DNA of 64,000 bases, from the NCBI GenBank assembly GCA_973895155.1, contig OZ316892.1, positions 27,218,001-27,282,000 on the forward strand, in the 5' to 3' direction. This DNA comes from Marsupella aquatica (Eukaryota > Marchantiophyta). The notes under the pieces are model-generated. The model worked only from the letters and a program-made list of their open reading frames with translations, did not search any database and was not told the origin of the DNA. This document shows, piece after piece, positions 45,859 to 56,095 of the stretch (positions are counted from its first letter, which is position 1; each line of letters starts with the position of its first letter). The position numbers were made by a program, and so were the translations under genes.

Positions 45859-48406
45859 GGCCGTCATCTCGGATTTGCACTTAGATCGAATCCCTCGCCA
45901 TGACAAGAGGGATCTGGTCGAGATTATTGAGTGGGCAAACCATCCACTCCCTGGATGGCCCCCGCAAGAGTTGCTGCACTTTCAAGACTTCCAAACAATC
46001 TTTCGTAAGAGGATGGGTGGTCGTCAAACGAACAAAAAGCTTCTCTAGGAACTACCGTAGATCTCGCGAATACGTTTCCCGGTGGACACAATAAGATAAT
46101 TTACAATTTTACACTAACGATATCATAATTCCCAATAACTTATAAATATGTCACGATTTTTTATATATTTATATTTATATTTATTTTGTTTTGGAGTAAG
46201 CTAATTTCATCAATTATCAATAAAGTTTATCAATGAACCTCATATCAGTTGCCAACCAAATTACTGCAAGAAAAAAAATGGAGAAAGTTCACCTCGCCTA
46301 GATGACGTGTTCGTAAGGTACGGACACCCAATAGTGAAAAAAAGTTCCGAGCCTAACATGGTGGTGGCTACTACATTTGGGATGGCAGCTGACCAAGAAT
46401 GAAAGAAGAGGAATATATTCCATCATAGTGAGAGGAGGCCCTAACCCCTCAATTAACCCTTGACTTATGGGGTGGGTCAATGTTGCCTCCCCCTATTTTC
46501 AAAAAATCCTTAATTGGGTATCATAACCATAGTTACAAGATGAACCATAAATCCATAATTTTCAGCCATTGCCCAACCTTGAGATGCCCTAATAAGTCAT
46601 GTATATTCACAAAAACCAAAAAAGGTAATACCAAATAGTAGCCGTTGGATGAAAATATACTTTTTCCACACCATTCAATCTACCATTAAACCCCTCCTCC
46701 CTACCTCCCCTATGCCTTTGTCACCTTACACCCTCCCTTGTGCCTGTGCCTCTCTCTCTATTGCAGGCCCATCATCACCCTACTTAGACAATCCCTCCCT
46801 CCTCCCCTTGCTCTTGCCTTGCCCTGATGCAGGCCTGTGTCTTTCCCTGATGCCCGCTTGATGCAGGCTTATGCCATGCCTGCCTGATGCAGGCCCTCCC
46901 CTCCCCTCCTTTTGTCCCTCCCTGCCAAGCAAAGGTGGGGCTTGCATCAGGAGGGATCAAGTAGGGAGGGGAGTGGGAGTCCCCATAGTGTGCTCCCCTC
47001 CCTCTCTGATGCAGGCCTCATGAGGGGAGGGAAAGAGGGGAGGCACTGCAGGGGAGGGCGGGGAGAGTGAGGGGAGAGGGTGAGGGCAGGGTCCTCACTT
47101 CTTTTCTTGGAACCCATCGCATGCAAAGAAGTTAAGGATTTTTATTCAATTGGGCAAAAGACTTTAAAATTTAATTTTGAAGCAAAAGTGGGGTGTTTTA
47201 ATCTAATTTTGAGAATGATAAGAACTACAGGCGTTTTTAATACCAAAATTGGGAATATTCCATAAAGTTAGGGGTTAACAAATAATAAAAAGATTAAGTT
47301 TTAGGGTATTCATCACTTGAAAACTTCACGCGTGATATGGAACCTCCCTTGAAATGAGGCCCCCAAGATGCCTAGCCACCATTGTTCACCTTGAGCTCAC
47401 CCTTCCCCTTGCCCTCACCCTCATCAACAACAGCAGGTTTGCAACCACAACATGGGTGCAAAGATTGCAATGCATGCATGGCTGCAATGACAACTTACTG
47501 AGCCAAATGACAATTGTGCACCGCATGGACTTTGGGCTACTTAGTCATAAGCAGGTCAAACAATAGAGTAAAATCAAGAGATATATTAGAGGTTTGAGAA
47601 GACAAACTCCTAACACCAAAGAAGGCAAATGCTCTACATTGTCTTCGCCCAAACACAGCCCCATTGGAAAAGATATTTCCACTCAAACACACACCTTTTA
47701 ACTTGGGTGCTGTGTTTCAGTTGCCAAAAATCTGGTGACAACTTTTGCCAAAATATTGTACAAGTAGTAGTTCCTCTTGGCAAATCAATACCCAGTCGGC
47801 CTAATTAAAGTGAACTTAATGATTTTTGTGGGTTCAAGTGTAAGTGTGTGGCTGATCTGTGCCAGTAGTTGGCATCTGATGAGGAGCTTGATCTAGGACA
47901 AACATGAGGCATTCATTATTCTCTTCACCTCCTCAGACCAGAAGTGGCTCGACGAGAATAGAGACACACTTCCAAGCTAGTACATCAAAGGTATCCACCC
48001 TGGGTGGTTTACATAGTTACCTCCAACAAGCAATCAAAACTTTACAAAGTGAAGATGGAAGGACTTGAATCAGGGAATGCTTTTTAGAGTGGGTCAGATT
48101 GATTGCAAGAGCTTAAATAACTGATGAGGGTCCTAATTTGTGTAGATAAAATGGAGACTAGACCCTGAGCTCAGTTTGTTATTGGCGCCAAACAATTCTA
48201 TGAACAGAATTTCATTGAAATATTTAATTAAAGTTTTGATGTGAGACCATCTATAATAAGTAAGACTGATTTAGACTTAAGTGGCCTCAGTTCAAAACTG
48301 CCAATAATTATTCAAACACAACGTCAATTTTCAAACATAATGTCGCAAGTAATTTTATTCCCAAAATATAATCAAAACTCAAACACAATGCCCAGGGCGC
48401 ACTATT
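45859..48406. other. Intergenic stretch, low-complexity and AT-rich
   Basis: No gene seen. 46660-47090 is a strand-asymmetric run, C/T-rich then G/A-rich, with repeated GATGCAGGCC (near 46825, 46888, 47010). The segment at about 47120-47340 shares short blocks with the reverse complement of the 297-bp MITE (AATTTTGA, GGGAATATTCCA, GGGGTTAA) and may be a diverged relative. The rest is AT-rich without features. Confidence 0.5.
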
Positions 48407-48414
48407 CAAATAGA

Positions 48415-48711
48415 CTCGGGGGTCTCACTATATGGGGACCTCCCCATCGCCTGCGACGTTTTTAGGTCTCGGACCCTCTAAAATGTAAGATTTTATTTTT
48501 ATTTTTTAACCCCTATAAAGTTGGAATATTCTTGGAATATTCTAAAAATTGTATTAAAAAGACCCTAATGTTATTACAAGTCTCAAAATTGAATTTAAAA
48601 GACCCTATTGTTCTTTTACAAAAATTCTTAAGTCTTCCCTTAGAACCAATAAAATGACCCTATCCTTCGTCGCACGTGATATGCTATTTTTGTGGAAATG
48701 AGACCCCCGAG
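48415..48711. mobile_element. 297-bp MITE, copy 2, with perfect 8-bp target duplication
   Basis: Perfect 13-bp terminal inverted repeats (CTCGGGGGTCTCA / TGAGACCCCCGAG). Flanked by CAAATAGA at 48407-48414 and 48712-48719. Same length and orientation as 16257-16553. Confidence 0.95.
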
Positions 48712-48719
48712 CAAATAGA

Positions 48720-51033
48720 GCGCCATGGCGCTATGTTCAGGGGATGACGATAAACTCTTTAGTTTGTTGTTTAGTAGGGTTCTGGTTCTTTTGCAGGTCA
48801 TGCAACCATTGCTTTTTTGGAGCTTTAATTCCCTTTATTGGGTATGGAATGATCAATTGCAAAGACTTCTGGCAGGTGGATTTCAAGGAGTGTGTGTTCT
48901 GTGGAAAGGGCTGGACATGGAAAATGTGCACAATGACAGGTTTAGGTACATGTCATCATTTTTGCAGCCTGGATGTGTTGCAGGGAACTAAGCCCTCTTT
49001 TCATGTACATACATATAGTACATAGTACACTATGAGTGAATGTGACAAGAAAACTAAACAATTATCTTTGGGAATTTATAGGTCTCTCAATTCTTGATGA
49101 ATTTGATGAGTCAATATTTGACTGGGAAAGATCTTTCCCAACAGTCTCTAACAAATCCATAAAGAATTCTGATTTCATTGGATATGGATCAAGGAAGATG
49201 ATGTCAAAGTTACCCTTTGGAGATATCTACCTCAAGGGTGCAGTCCATAATATCCTACACGAGTGGGTGTAGGGTCTGGGCTGGCCTCTGGCCCTGGGCC
49301 TTTGTGTTCTTGCTGTGTTTTTGGGCAGATTTTGTTGGTGTTCTGTAAATGTCTTGGCCCCTGGAGGGGGCTCGGCTGTGTGTTCCTTTGTGGCTTCTGT
49401 TTTGGGCTGCTTGTTCCCCCCTTCCTGTGGGGTTATCACAGTTAAATTATATAAAAGAAAAACCATTCCAAGGAATAATTTTGTCTGAATACTATAGGAT
49501 AGCTTCTGTTTCATAAGTTAGTTAAACTACTGAACACTCTAAATGAAATAAAACATACTTTGTTGTGAATAACTTAAATAGCTAGCTGTGTCCTAGAATG
49601 GGTCAGCTATGTATATTGACAAAGGAGAGTTTATGTATTTAAAATTTTTGTTTTGGATTCCAATGAAAAATTTGTTTTCTATCCAACGATAGTTTATTTC
49701 AACTGTAATCCCTGTATCCCTGCTAAAAAAATTGTCTTTGCAAATTGCACGCTCTAGCCTTACCAAGACTAACAAAGCACGAGAAGCTAATTTGTTGCTG
49801 CCACCCTCACATGACTTCGAGCTCAAGGTTTCCAGCTTGGTTTACAGTACTCTTTTCGTAGCTGAGAAGTCAGTGAGAGGCATGACTTGTAGCTCAAGGT
49901 TTACAGTACTGTTTCTTAGCTGAGAAGCCAGTGAGAGACAGTACAGAGCAGTACAGCACCTTGAAATTTACACAGCCAACAATAAATAATGGGCTCAACA
50001 AATCATGACACTAGACCGGAGTGCATATAGAGAGCTAGTACTTTGAGATTCTTACGGCGAACAATAACTAATGGGCTCCCATAAATCAGGACACCAGGCT
50101 GGATTGAAGGTATATGAGTATGTGACCTTGTAACAGCAATGAGCACAATCCTTCAAACAAACCAACCAAATAAGAGAATATAAATCCGGCATATTACAGT
50201 ATTGAGGTCGAGAAGATCCATATGGAATGATCAGTTTGTGATTGACAGAGATTGGTTTCAATTGAACAAGATCTTAGAACGTAGTCTCTTTTCAGTGTGA
50301 TTCATAGAAATCTAGGCTACGAGATCGATTTGGTTTCAGTTCAACTACATCGGAGGTAGTCTATTTTCAGTTTGATTTATAGAATTCTAGGCCTTCAATG
50401 AGATCCAGAGTGATCGAAGGAAATAGGTACAGATTAGGCTACGAGATCGAGATTTGGTTTCAGTTCAACGAGATCGAATGTAGTCTATTTTCAGTTTGAT
50501 TTATAGAATTCTAGGCCTTCAATGACATCCAGATTGATCAAAGGAAATAAGTACAGATTCCATGCCATTTACTCATCATGTGCCCGCGAGTGCTTGTCAC
50601 TCTCACGATTTAGAAAGTGACAAGCACGGGCGACATACTCGATAGATACATTGCCAGAGGAGCTGCGAAAGTGATAAGCATGAGTTGTACTGGGTAGGAA
50701 ATCACAAGCAAGTACGGGCAGCACCATTTTCTCGCTCCCCATTACTGATCAGACAGCGGAAGGCTACCACCACTACCGTTTCCGAACCTTAGAGTACACT
50801 GCTCAGAATGGATCGAATTCGACTGGGTGGACTTGGCATCAACCTTAGAATTGAAACAAGAAAGCTCAGCGCTGCACTTAGCTGAGAACGGATTTGCATT
50901 CTCTTCAACCGATTCGCGTAACGTGGCCCCAGTCCCAGTCTCGTTATATTTGCTCAGGATCCTGAACCCATTCTGAAATGCTACAAACGTCGGTTTCAGT
51001 CGACAAAGTAACAGATCATTTTGTCTCCTTGAC
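48720..51033. other. Intergenic stretch with possible non-LTR remnant and tandem duplications
   Basis: 49036-49480 carries a short plus-strand frame followed by TGCTTG, CCCCCCTTCCTGTGGGGTT and an A-rich end (TATAAAAGAAAAACC) like that at 36.7 kb. It may be the 3' end of a non-LTR element, unproven. About 49830-49930 has a 65-bp-class doublet (gagctcaaggttt). The 124-bp doublet is listed separately. No gene is supported. Confidence 0.45.
50315..50565. repeat. Tandem doublet, period 124 bp
   Basis: The block GTAGTCTATTTTCAGTTTGA occurs at 50356 and 50480, with the surrounding 124 bp about 93 % alike. A weaker third partial copy lies just upstream (about 50276-50314). Confidence 0.9.
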
Positions 51034-52239
51034 ATGGAGAGCGGCCGACGATCATGCAAGCCTCTGTCGGACGAGTTGGTGGGAAAGATTCTAGCAATGG
51101 TGCCCTTCCCATACATTTTCAAGGCTCGGATGCTCTCCAAATCATGGCTTGCCAGATTCTCGCCAGTTGCTTCCCTAGATGACGAAGTGGAGAAGCAATG
51201 CACAATTTGGTTTCAGAAAGAGGTGGGTGAGTTGTCATACAAGTGGGAAACATACTTCCCTGCGTGTTTTGGCAGGTTGCATTCCTCAGCGTTCCTCGTG
51301 GGATTTTCTCCAATGATCAGCTGGAAGCTTGCTTCAGCGATTGACATGATCGCACCGGGTTGTTTGGAGCCGCGTCATTCCATGTCTTTTCTGTCAAAAC
51401 TGCCGTCGCTCTCTTTCCTTCCCGAGAAGTTGCTGACCTGTTCAAATCCGGAAATGGAGGGACCTCTGTTGTACTGGTGCAGTGAATCGAAGAAAATGAT
51501 CTTTTCTGTGGCCAACATTTTGACCAGAAGCTGGAAGCAGCTGCCGCGTCCGCCTGAAGCGTTCGGGAGGTGCGAATTCTATCGGAAGACACTGGTTATA
51601 CAAAAATCAGCGCAGATGTACAAGATGGTAGTGTTCTGTGGAAGTGCTCGCGACCTTGGAGTTCAGATCTATGATTCGAGGTCACAAGTCTGGACTACCA
51701 ACAGGTTTCTCTTATCGAGAGACTTGAAACTACTAAGCCCAGTTGTACAGTTGGATGGACTTCTCTACATGGTGGCATGTCACAACCACGCCAATCTCCT
51801 GGCCTTTAACGTGGAAGAAAGGACTCTGGAGTCACTCAGATTTTTCTCCACCGCTAAGTTGATGATAACGAATGTGGACCTGGTAGTTTACGATGGGAGT
51901 TTGCTTATAGTTGTTACTAATGGATTCTACCCCGGGGGTCTGCAATTGCTGAAATTTGATATCGTCACGGAGCGGTTGGTAGAGGTGGCAAGAGGTCCAC
52001 CCCATGCTGTGTGTTTTAACCCCAGCTTTGAAATGCGACGACGAAGAAGACCTGTTTGTGATGGTAGTAGCATTTACTTCGGGATCAGCGACAAAATGCT
52101 GGAATACAATGTGAAAGAAGATAAGTGGAGGTGTTTGGATTTCCCTTTCACTCGGGATGGAGCTTTCCCATTCATGAGCTACTGCGAGTGGACTGGCTTC
52201 TCCTTTCGGCCAGGGTTAACTCCTTTTGTGGAGGTTTGA
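51034..52239 (+). CDS. F-box protein with kelch-like C-terminal region, intact single exon
   Basis: 401 residues. F-box at about residues 8-45 (PLSDELVGKILAMVPFPYIF, KARMLSKSWLARFS), the surface that would bind SKP1 in an SCF ubiquitin ligase (family knowledge). The rest is a beta-rich galactose-oxidase/kelch-like region with repeated 'VANILTRSWKQLP', 'LQIYDSRSQVW'-like and 'MLEYNVKEDKWR' blocks, the probable substrate-binding part. It ends SFRPGLTPFVEV, nearly the same end as the paralogue at 53793-55109 (FQPGSNPFAEV). The ATG at 51034 starts MESGRRSCKPL and no upstream in-frame Met is needed. Substrate unknown. Its 3' end and flank have been copied twice further right (see 57.0 and 59.1 kb). 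It is convergent with the paralogue. Confidence 0.9.
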   Translation: MESGRRSCKPLSDELVGKILAMVPFPYIFKARMLSKSWLARFSPVASLDDEVEKQCTIWFQKEVGELSYKWETYFPACFGRLHSSAFLVGFSPMISWKLASAIDMIAPGCLEPRHSMSFLSKLPSLSFLPEKLLTCSNPEMEGPLLYWCSESKKMIFSVANILTRSWKQLPRPPEAFGRCEFYRKTLVIQKSAQMYKMVVFCGSARDLGVQIYDSRSQVWTTNRFLLSRDLKLLSPVVQLDGLLYMVACHNHANLLAFNVEERTLESLRFFSTAKLMITNVDLVVYDGSLLIVVTNGFYPGGLQLLKFDIVTERLVEVARGPPHAVCFNPSFEMRRRRRPVCDGSSIYFGISDKMLEYNVKEDKWRCLDFPFTRDGAFPFMSYCEWTGFSFRPGLTPFVEV

Positions 52240-52965
52240 GTTTCAAACGTACCCAAGGATTTTGGCTAAAATTGAATATGTCATCTGCGCGAGAATTTTC
52301 CGTGAAGCTAGAGGTTTCTCACAGCGGAATCTAGGGTGCATATTACTTGTTTAGAAGTGTAAATTGACCTTAGGGCGGGCTTATTTGATCACTGCGTCTT
52401 TAATTACTCTAGTGTTAGCTTGTTCTCAAATGGCTCACCGAAGAGCAGATGGAACGCTCTTCATTTGACACCTTGAATGTTCAGAACAGAGTTTAAATTG
52501 ACAGAGTTCACTCCAATTCAGAATTCAAAACGCCTGGAATTAGAACTGTAAAAGATCACAAATCGAAGGTGTTCAAGTTAGAATGTGTAGTTAAATCCGG
52601 CGTGTGCTGTCCCGACTTTGTCCACTTTTGGATTTGCAGTCTACATGTGAACTGCATGGGTACACGCCCGTCCATAGATCACACGCATGAAGATTTATAT
52701 GGACGGGCTTCTCTTCATGAACTTTTTTGGAGAATTGGATAATGTTGGTGTCTTGACTCGAATGTTGTCTCCTGCTATACAATTTTCTGCTACAGTAGGC
52801 AGTCCATGAGTGAAATGTAGATAGTCTATGTTTAATGCCAGGGCCTTGCCTGGATTCGACTGATCGAGGAAATGACCTGTTTCTGTTTCATATGGGGAAT
52901 GCATTGAAATTAATGGATTAGAGAGTCAGAGCCACACGTGAGCTTACACACACTGCCAATAATAC
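52240..52965. repeat. Source-like copy of a duplicated F-box 3' flank
   Basis: This 0.7-kb flank recurs at about 57020-57715 and, in its first 250 bp, at about 59255-59510. Shared blocks include AGAAGTGTAAATTGACCTT, GAGCAGATGGAACGCTCTTC and a segment around TCTCCTGCTA. Confidence 0.85.
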
Positions 52966-53792
52966 CTTTTGACAAATTTCGGTATCTATCAACGTCTGCT
53001 TTCACTGGAGGAGTGACATTACTTTCTACAATATGGCGCGGACAAGAATATCAGCGAAGCTATTCTTCATAGCAGCACTATTAACACTCAGTAATAGATT
53101 TCATTGCTCCAATCTCTGGAGTTCATGCCCTAGACAACTGGCCTACGCTGTGCCCTGATAATGATACAGTCCTACCTCGCTGTGATACACTGTCCACATT
53201 CATATTCATGTGTGACATTGAGAGAAATGGAAGCCGGTGATCGAGAAAGTTCTCCCGAGAACCACCGGAACTTCATCAACATCGCAAAACTAAGCCACTG
53301 TGGTAGGATATAAAACCGAGATAAGTAACGCAACAGTTACTAAACATTACCATCCGAAGTGCAAGCTTATTGGCCGAAAATCAGGCGTTGATTGCTAGCT
53401 GTTAATGGAAGTAAAGGATGTGACCCGTTACGTACGATTACAAGTATTTCTGCTCAAGAGGTGACGAAATGTTTGGGACAAAATTGAGATGCCGTCAAGA
53501 CAGTGCAAACTAAATCAGCCTGAATTGATCTATGGACTTCATTTCTGGCGCATAGGGAACCATTTCTGAACCTTAACGTCCGTAAGCAAAGAGAATCTGC
53601 CTCGTGATCATACAAGGCTGGCCCGCCACTTCAGTAGGAAAAAAAAAGTTCTTCACATTTGTCTTTCTTGAGGTGGCTCAGGGGATCGAAACCCCTCCCA
53701 ACAAGCAACAGGAGGCCAACATTATTTCTTATCGGCAGGACCTGTATTGCTACGTGCTAGGGACATCCTATGCTAAATGACTGATCGTGAAC

Positions 53793-55109
53793 TTAGACTT
53801 CTGCGAACGGATTTGAGCCCGGCTGAAAACAGAAAGCAGAGGACTCGGTGCTTCCCAGTATGTCGGAACTGATCGTATCCGGAAGGAGGATTGGGAACCA
53901 CCTCCAATGATCTTCTTTCACGTCGTATGTCAGCATTTGGTCGATGGTCCAAATGAATATCTTGTGACCATCGCTGAAAGGTTCTAGTGGCAGCGCTCTG
54001 ATCGCCCGCGACGTTCCCGCTCTCATGTCGACATCCGGTGGATTCTTGAAATGAGAAGGCGGATCTCTTTCAACCATCAAAAGCTTTCTCGACACGAGAT
54101 CAATCTCGAGTACACGCATCTCATCGAAATAATCCATAAAGTCCATCCTCAGCAGACGTGCGTCACAAACTACCAAGCGGACCATGGAACGTCTCGGCAA
54201 AGAGTCGTCGACCGGGGACGATGTCATTATGATTTCCTCCCAAGTTCCGTCGTGCACGTTCACGGCCAGGATATTGTCAACCGCGATGCATGCCAAGTAC
54301 AGAAATCCATTGAGGTATATTGGAAAATCATGGCAAAATCTAGGAAGGATGACCCGTTCATCATTATGCTTGGCTAGATCCTTGCTTGTCCAGCCATCTG
54401 ACGTGGAATCATAAGTGTGAATAGAAAAATCACTCGTGATTCCTAGACATCTGCTTATAATGAGCACGATCACCTTATATGTCTCCAAAGATGTGTCTCT
54501 CACCAATTTTTTCCAAGAAGACACATTGTTGCTTCGATTATTGGGACGAGATGGCAACTGCTTCCAGCTCTTGGTGAAGATATTCGCTACAAACAAACTC
54601 CCCTCTGACGATTCATGAAGACCTGACGAGCGACTGCACTCCTCCATCAAAGTATACGCGCACAGAAGAGGTCCTTCCAACTCCTGGTAAGATGAGGTAG
54701 AGATCATTATGCGAAGAGAACACAACGAAGGCAGACATTTTGAACCGTTTCGAAACGCGTTGTCGAAAGTGGTGCCCAGCTTCTCGCCAAAACTAACAGG
54801 GCAGAAGGTCTCCCACTTGTAAGACCATCGACGGACCTGCTTTTGAAACGAAATTGCAAATTCCTTCCCCGCTTTGTCATCTATGGATGAAACTGCCGAG
54901 AAGTTCGTCCGCCATGATTTCGATAGAGTCCGCGCTTTGAAAATGGAAGGGAAAGGCATCATTGCTACAATCATCGCGACCAAGTCTTGCGGAAAAGTCT
55001 TGCATTCAGATTGCAGTCTCTCCGTTGCGACAGTCCTCCCGACCAACTCTTCCGGTAAAATATTGCTTTCAGATTGCACGCTCTCCATTGCTACAATTCT
55101 CCCGACCAA
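53793..55109 (-). CDS. F-box protein paralogue with triplicated N-terminal segment
   Basis: 438 residues from the ATG at 55109. The F-box core is at about residues 38-71 (TFPQDLVAMIVAMMPFPSIF, KARTLSKSWRTNFS), followed by FQKQVRRWSYKWETFCPVSF and kelch-like blocks (VANIFTKSWKQLPSRPNN, TYDSTSDGWTSKD, MLTYDVKEDHWRW). It shares order and ends with the gene at 51034-52239. Odd: the residues before the F-box are repeats of its own first helix, roughly 20-residue units (LPEELVGRTVATERLQSE, then FPQDLVAMIVAM). At DNA level this is about three 57-62-bp units at about 54950-55130. The start may therefore have moved; internal Met residues could also serve. The 5' end abuts the tandem array at 55139. 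Probable SCF substrate receptor. Confidence 0.88.
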   Translation of the reverse strand: MVGRIVAMESVQSESNILPEELVGRTVATERLQSECKTFPQDLVAMIVAMMPFPSIFKARTLSKSWRTNFSAVSSIDDKAGKEFAISFQKQVRRWSYKWETFCPVSFGEKLGTTFDNAFRNGSKCLPSLCSLRIMISTSSYQELEGPLLCAYTLMEECSRSSGLHESSEGSLFVANIFTKSWKQLPSRPNNRSNNVSSWKKLVRDTSLETYKVIVLIISRCLGITSDFSIHTYDSTSDGWTSKDLAKHNDERVILPRFCHDFPIYLNGFLYLACIAVDNILAVNVHDGTWEEIIMTSSPVDDSLPRRSMVRLVVCDARLLRMDFMDYFDEMRVLEIDLVSRKLLMVERDPPSHFKNPPDVDMRAGTSRAIRALPLEPFSDGHKIFIWTIDQMLTYDVKEDHWRWFPILLPDTISSDILGSTESSAFCFQPGSNPFAEV

Positions 55110-55130
55110 ATCTTCCGGTAAATTCTTGCG
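54950..55130 (-). repeat. Three coding repeats of the F-box first helix, about 57-62 bp each
   Basis: Plus-strand units contain CGACCAAGTCTTGCGGAAAA, CGACCAACTCTTCCGGTAAA and CGACCAAATCTTCCGGTAAA. They lie within the N-terminal coding part of the minus-strand F-box gene. Confidence 0.85.
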
Positions 55131-55138
55131 TTCCTATT

Positions 55139-56095
55139 GCTGTTTCTGTATTTCAAGCGGACAGCGCAAATGTTTAGAGTGGACAAACGATATTAAACTC
55201 AAAGGCCTGTTTCTGCATTTCAAATTGACAGCGCAAATGTTTAGAGTGCACAAACGATATTAAACTCAAAGACCTGTTTCTGCATTTCAAACGGACAGCG
55301 CAAATGTGTAGAGTGCACAAACGACATTAAACTCAAAGACCTGTTTCTGCATTTCAAGCGGACAGCGCAAATGTTTGGAGTGCACAAACGACATTAAACT
55401 CAAAGACCTGTCAGTTTCTGCATTTCAAGCGGACAGCGCAAATGTTTAGAGCACTGCTCAAACGATATTAAACTCAAAGACCTGTTTCTGCATTTCAAAT
55501 TGACAGCGCAAATGTTTGGAGTGCACAAACGACATTAAACTCAAAGACCTGTCAGTTTCTGCATTTCAAGCGGACAGCGCAAATGTTTAGAGCACTGCTC
55601 AAACGATATTAAACTCAAAGACCTGTTTCTGCATTTCAAATTGACAGCGCAAATGTTTGGAGTGCACAAACGACATTAAACTCAAAGACCTGTCAGTTTC
55701 TGCATTTCAAGCGGACAGCGCAAATGTTTAGAGCACTGCTCAAACGATATTAAACTCAAAGACCTGTTTCTGCATTTCAAATTGACAGCGCAAATGTTTG
55801 GAGTGCACAAATGACATTAAACTCAAAGACCTGTTTCTGCATTTCAAGCGGACAGCGCACATGTTTAGAGCACTGCTCAAACGATATTAAACTCAAAGAC
55901 CTGTTTCTGCATTTCAAATTGACAGCGCAAATGTTTGGAGTGCACAAATGACATTAAACTCAAAGACCTGTTTCTGCATTTCAAGCGGACAGCGCACATG
56001 TTTAGAGCACTGCACAAACGATATTAACCTCAAAGACCAAGCGGACAGCGCAAATGTTTAGAGTGCACAAACGATATTAAACTCAGAGACCTGAG
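55139..56095. repeat. Minisatellite of 14 units (about 66-75 bp), partly higher-order dimers
   Basis: Each unit has CAAGCGGACAGCGCAAATG or CAAATTGACAGCGCAAATG, then TTTAGAG/TTTGGAG, AAACGATATTAAACTCAAAG and CCTGTTTCTGCATTT. From about 55430 to 56000 two unit types alternate: one with GCGGACAGCGC plus GAGCACTGCTCAAACGATATT, the other with ATTGACAGCGC plus GAGTGCACAAACGACATT. The array begins within about 30 bp of the start codon of the minus-strand F-box gene, so it fills the usual promoter and 5' UTR position. Confidence 0.95.

Noticed and set aside
55139-56095. Regular repeats with constant spacing, CRISPR-like at first sight
   Set aside because: Units are contiguous and similar along their whole length, with no unique spacers, and the DNA is from a plant nucleus.
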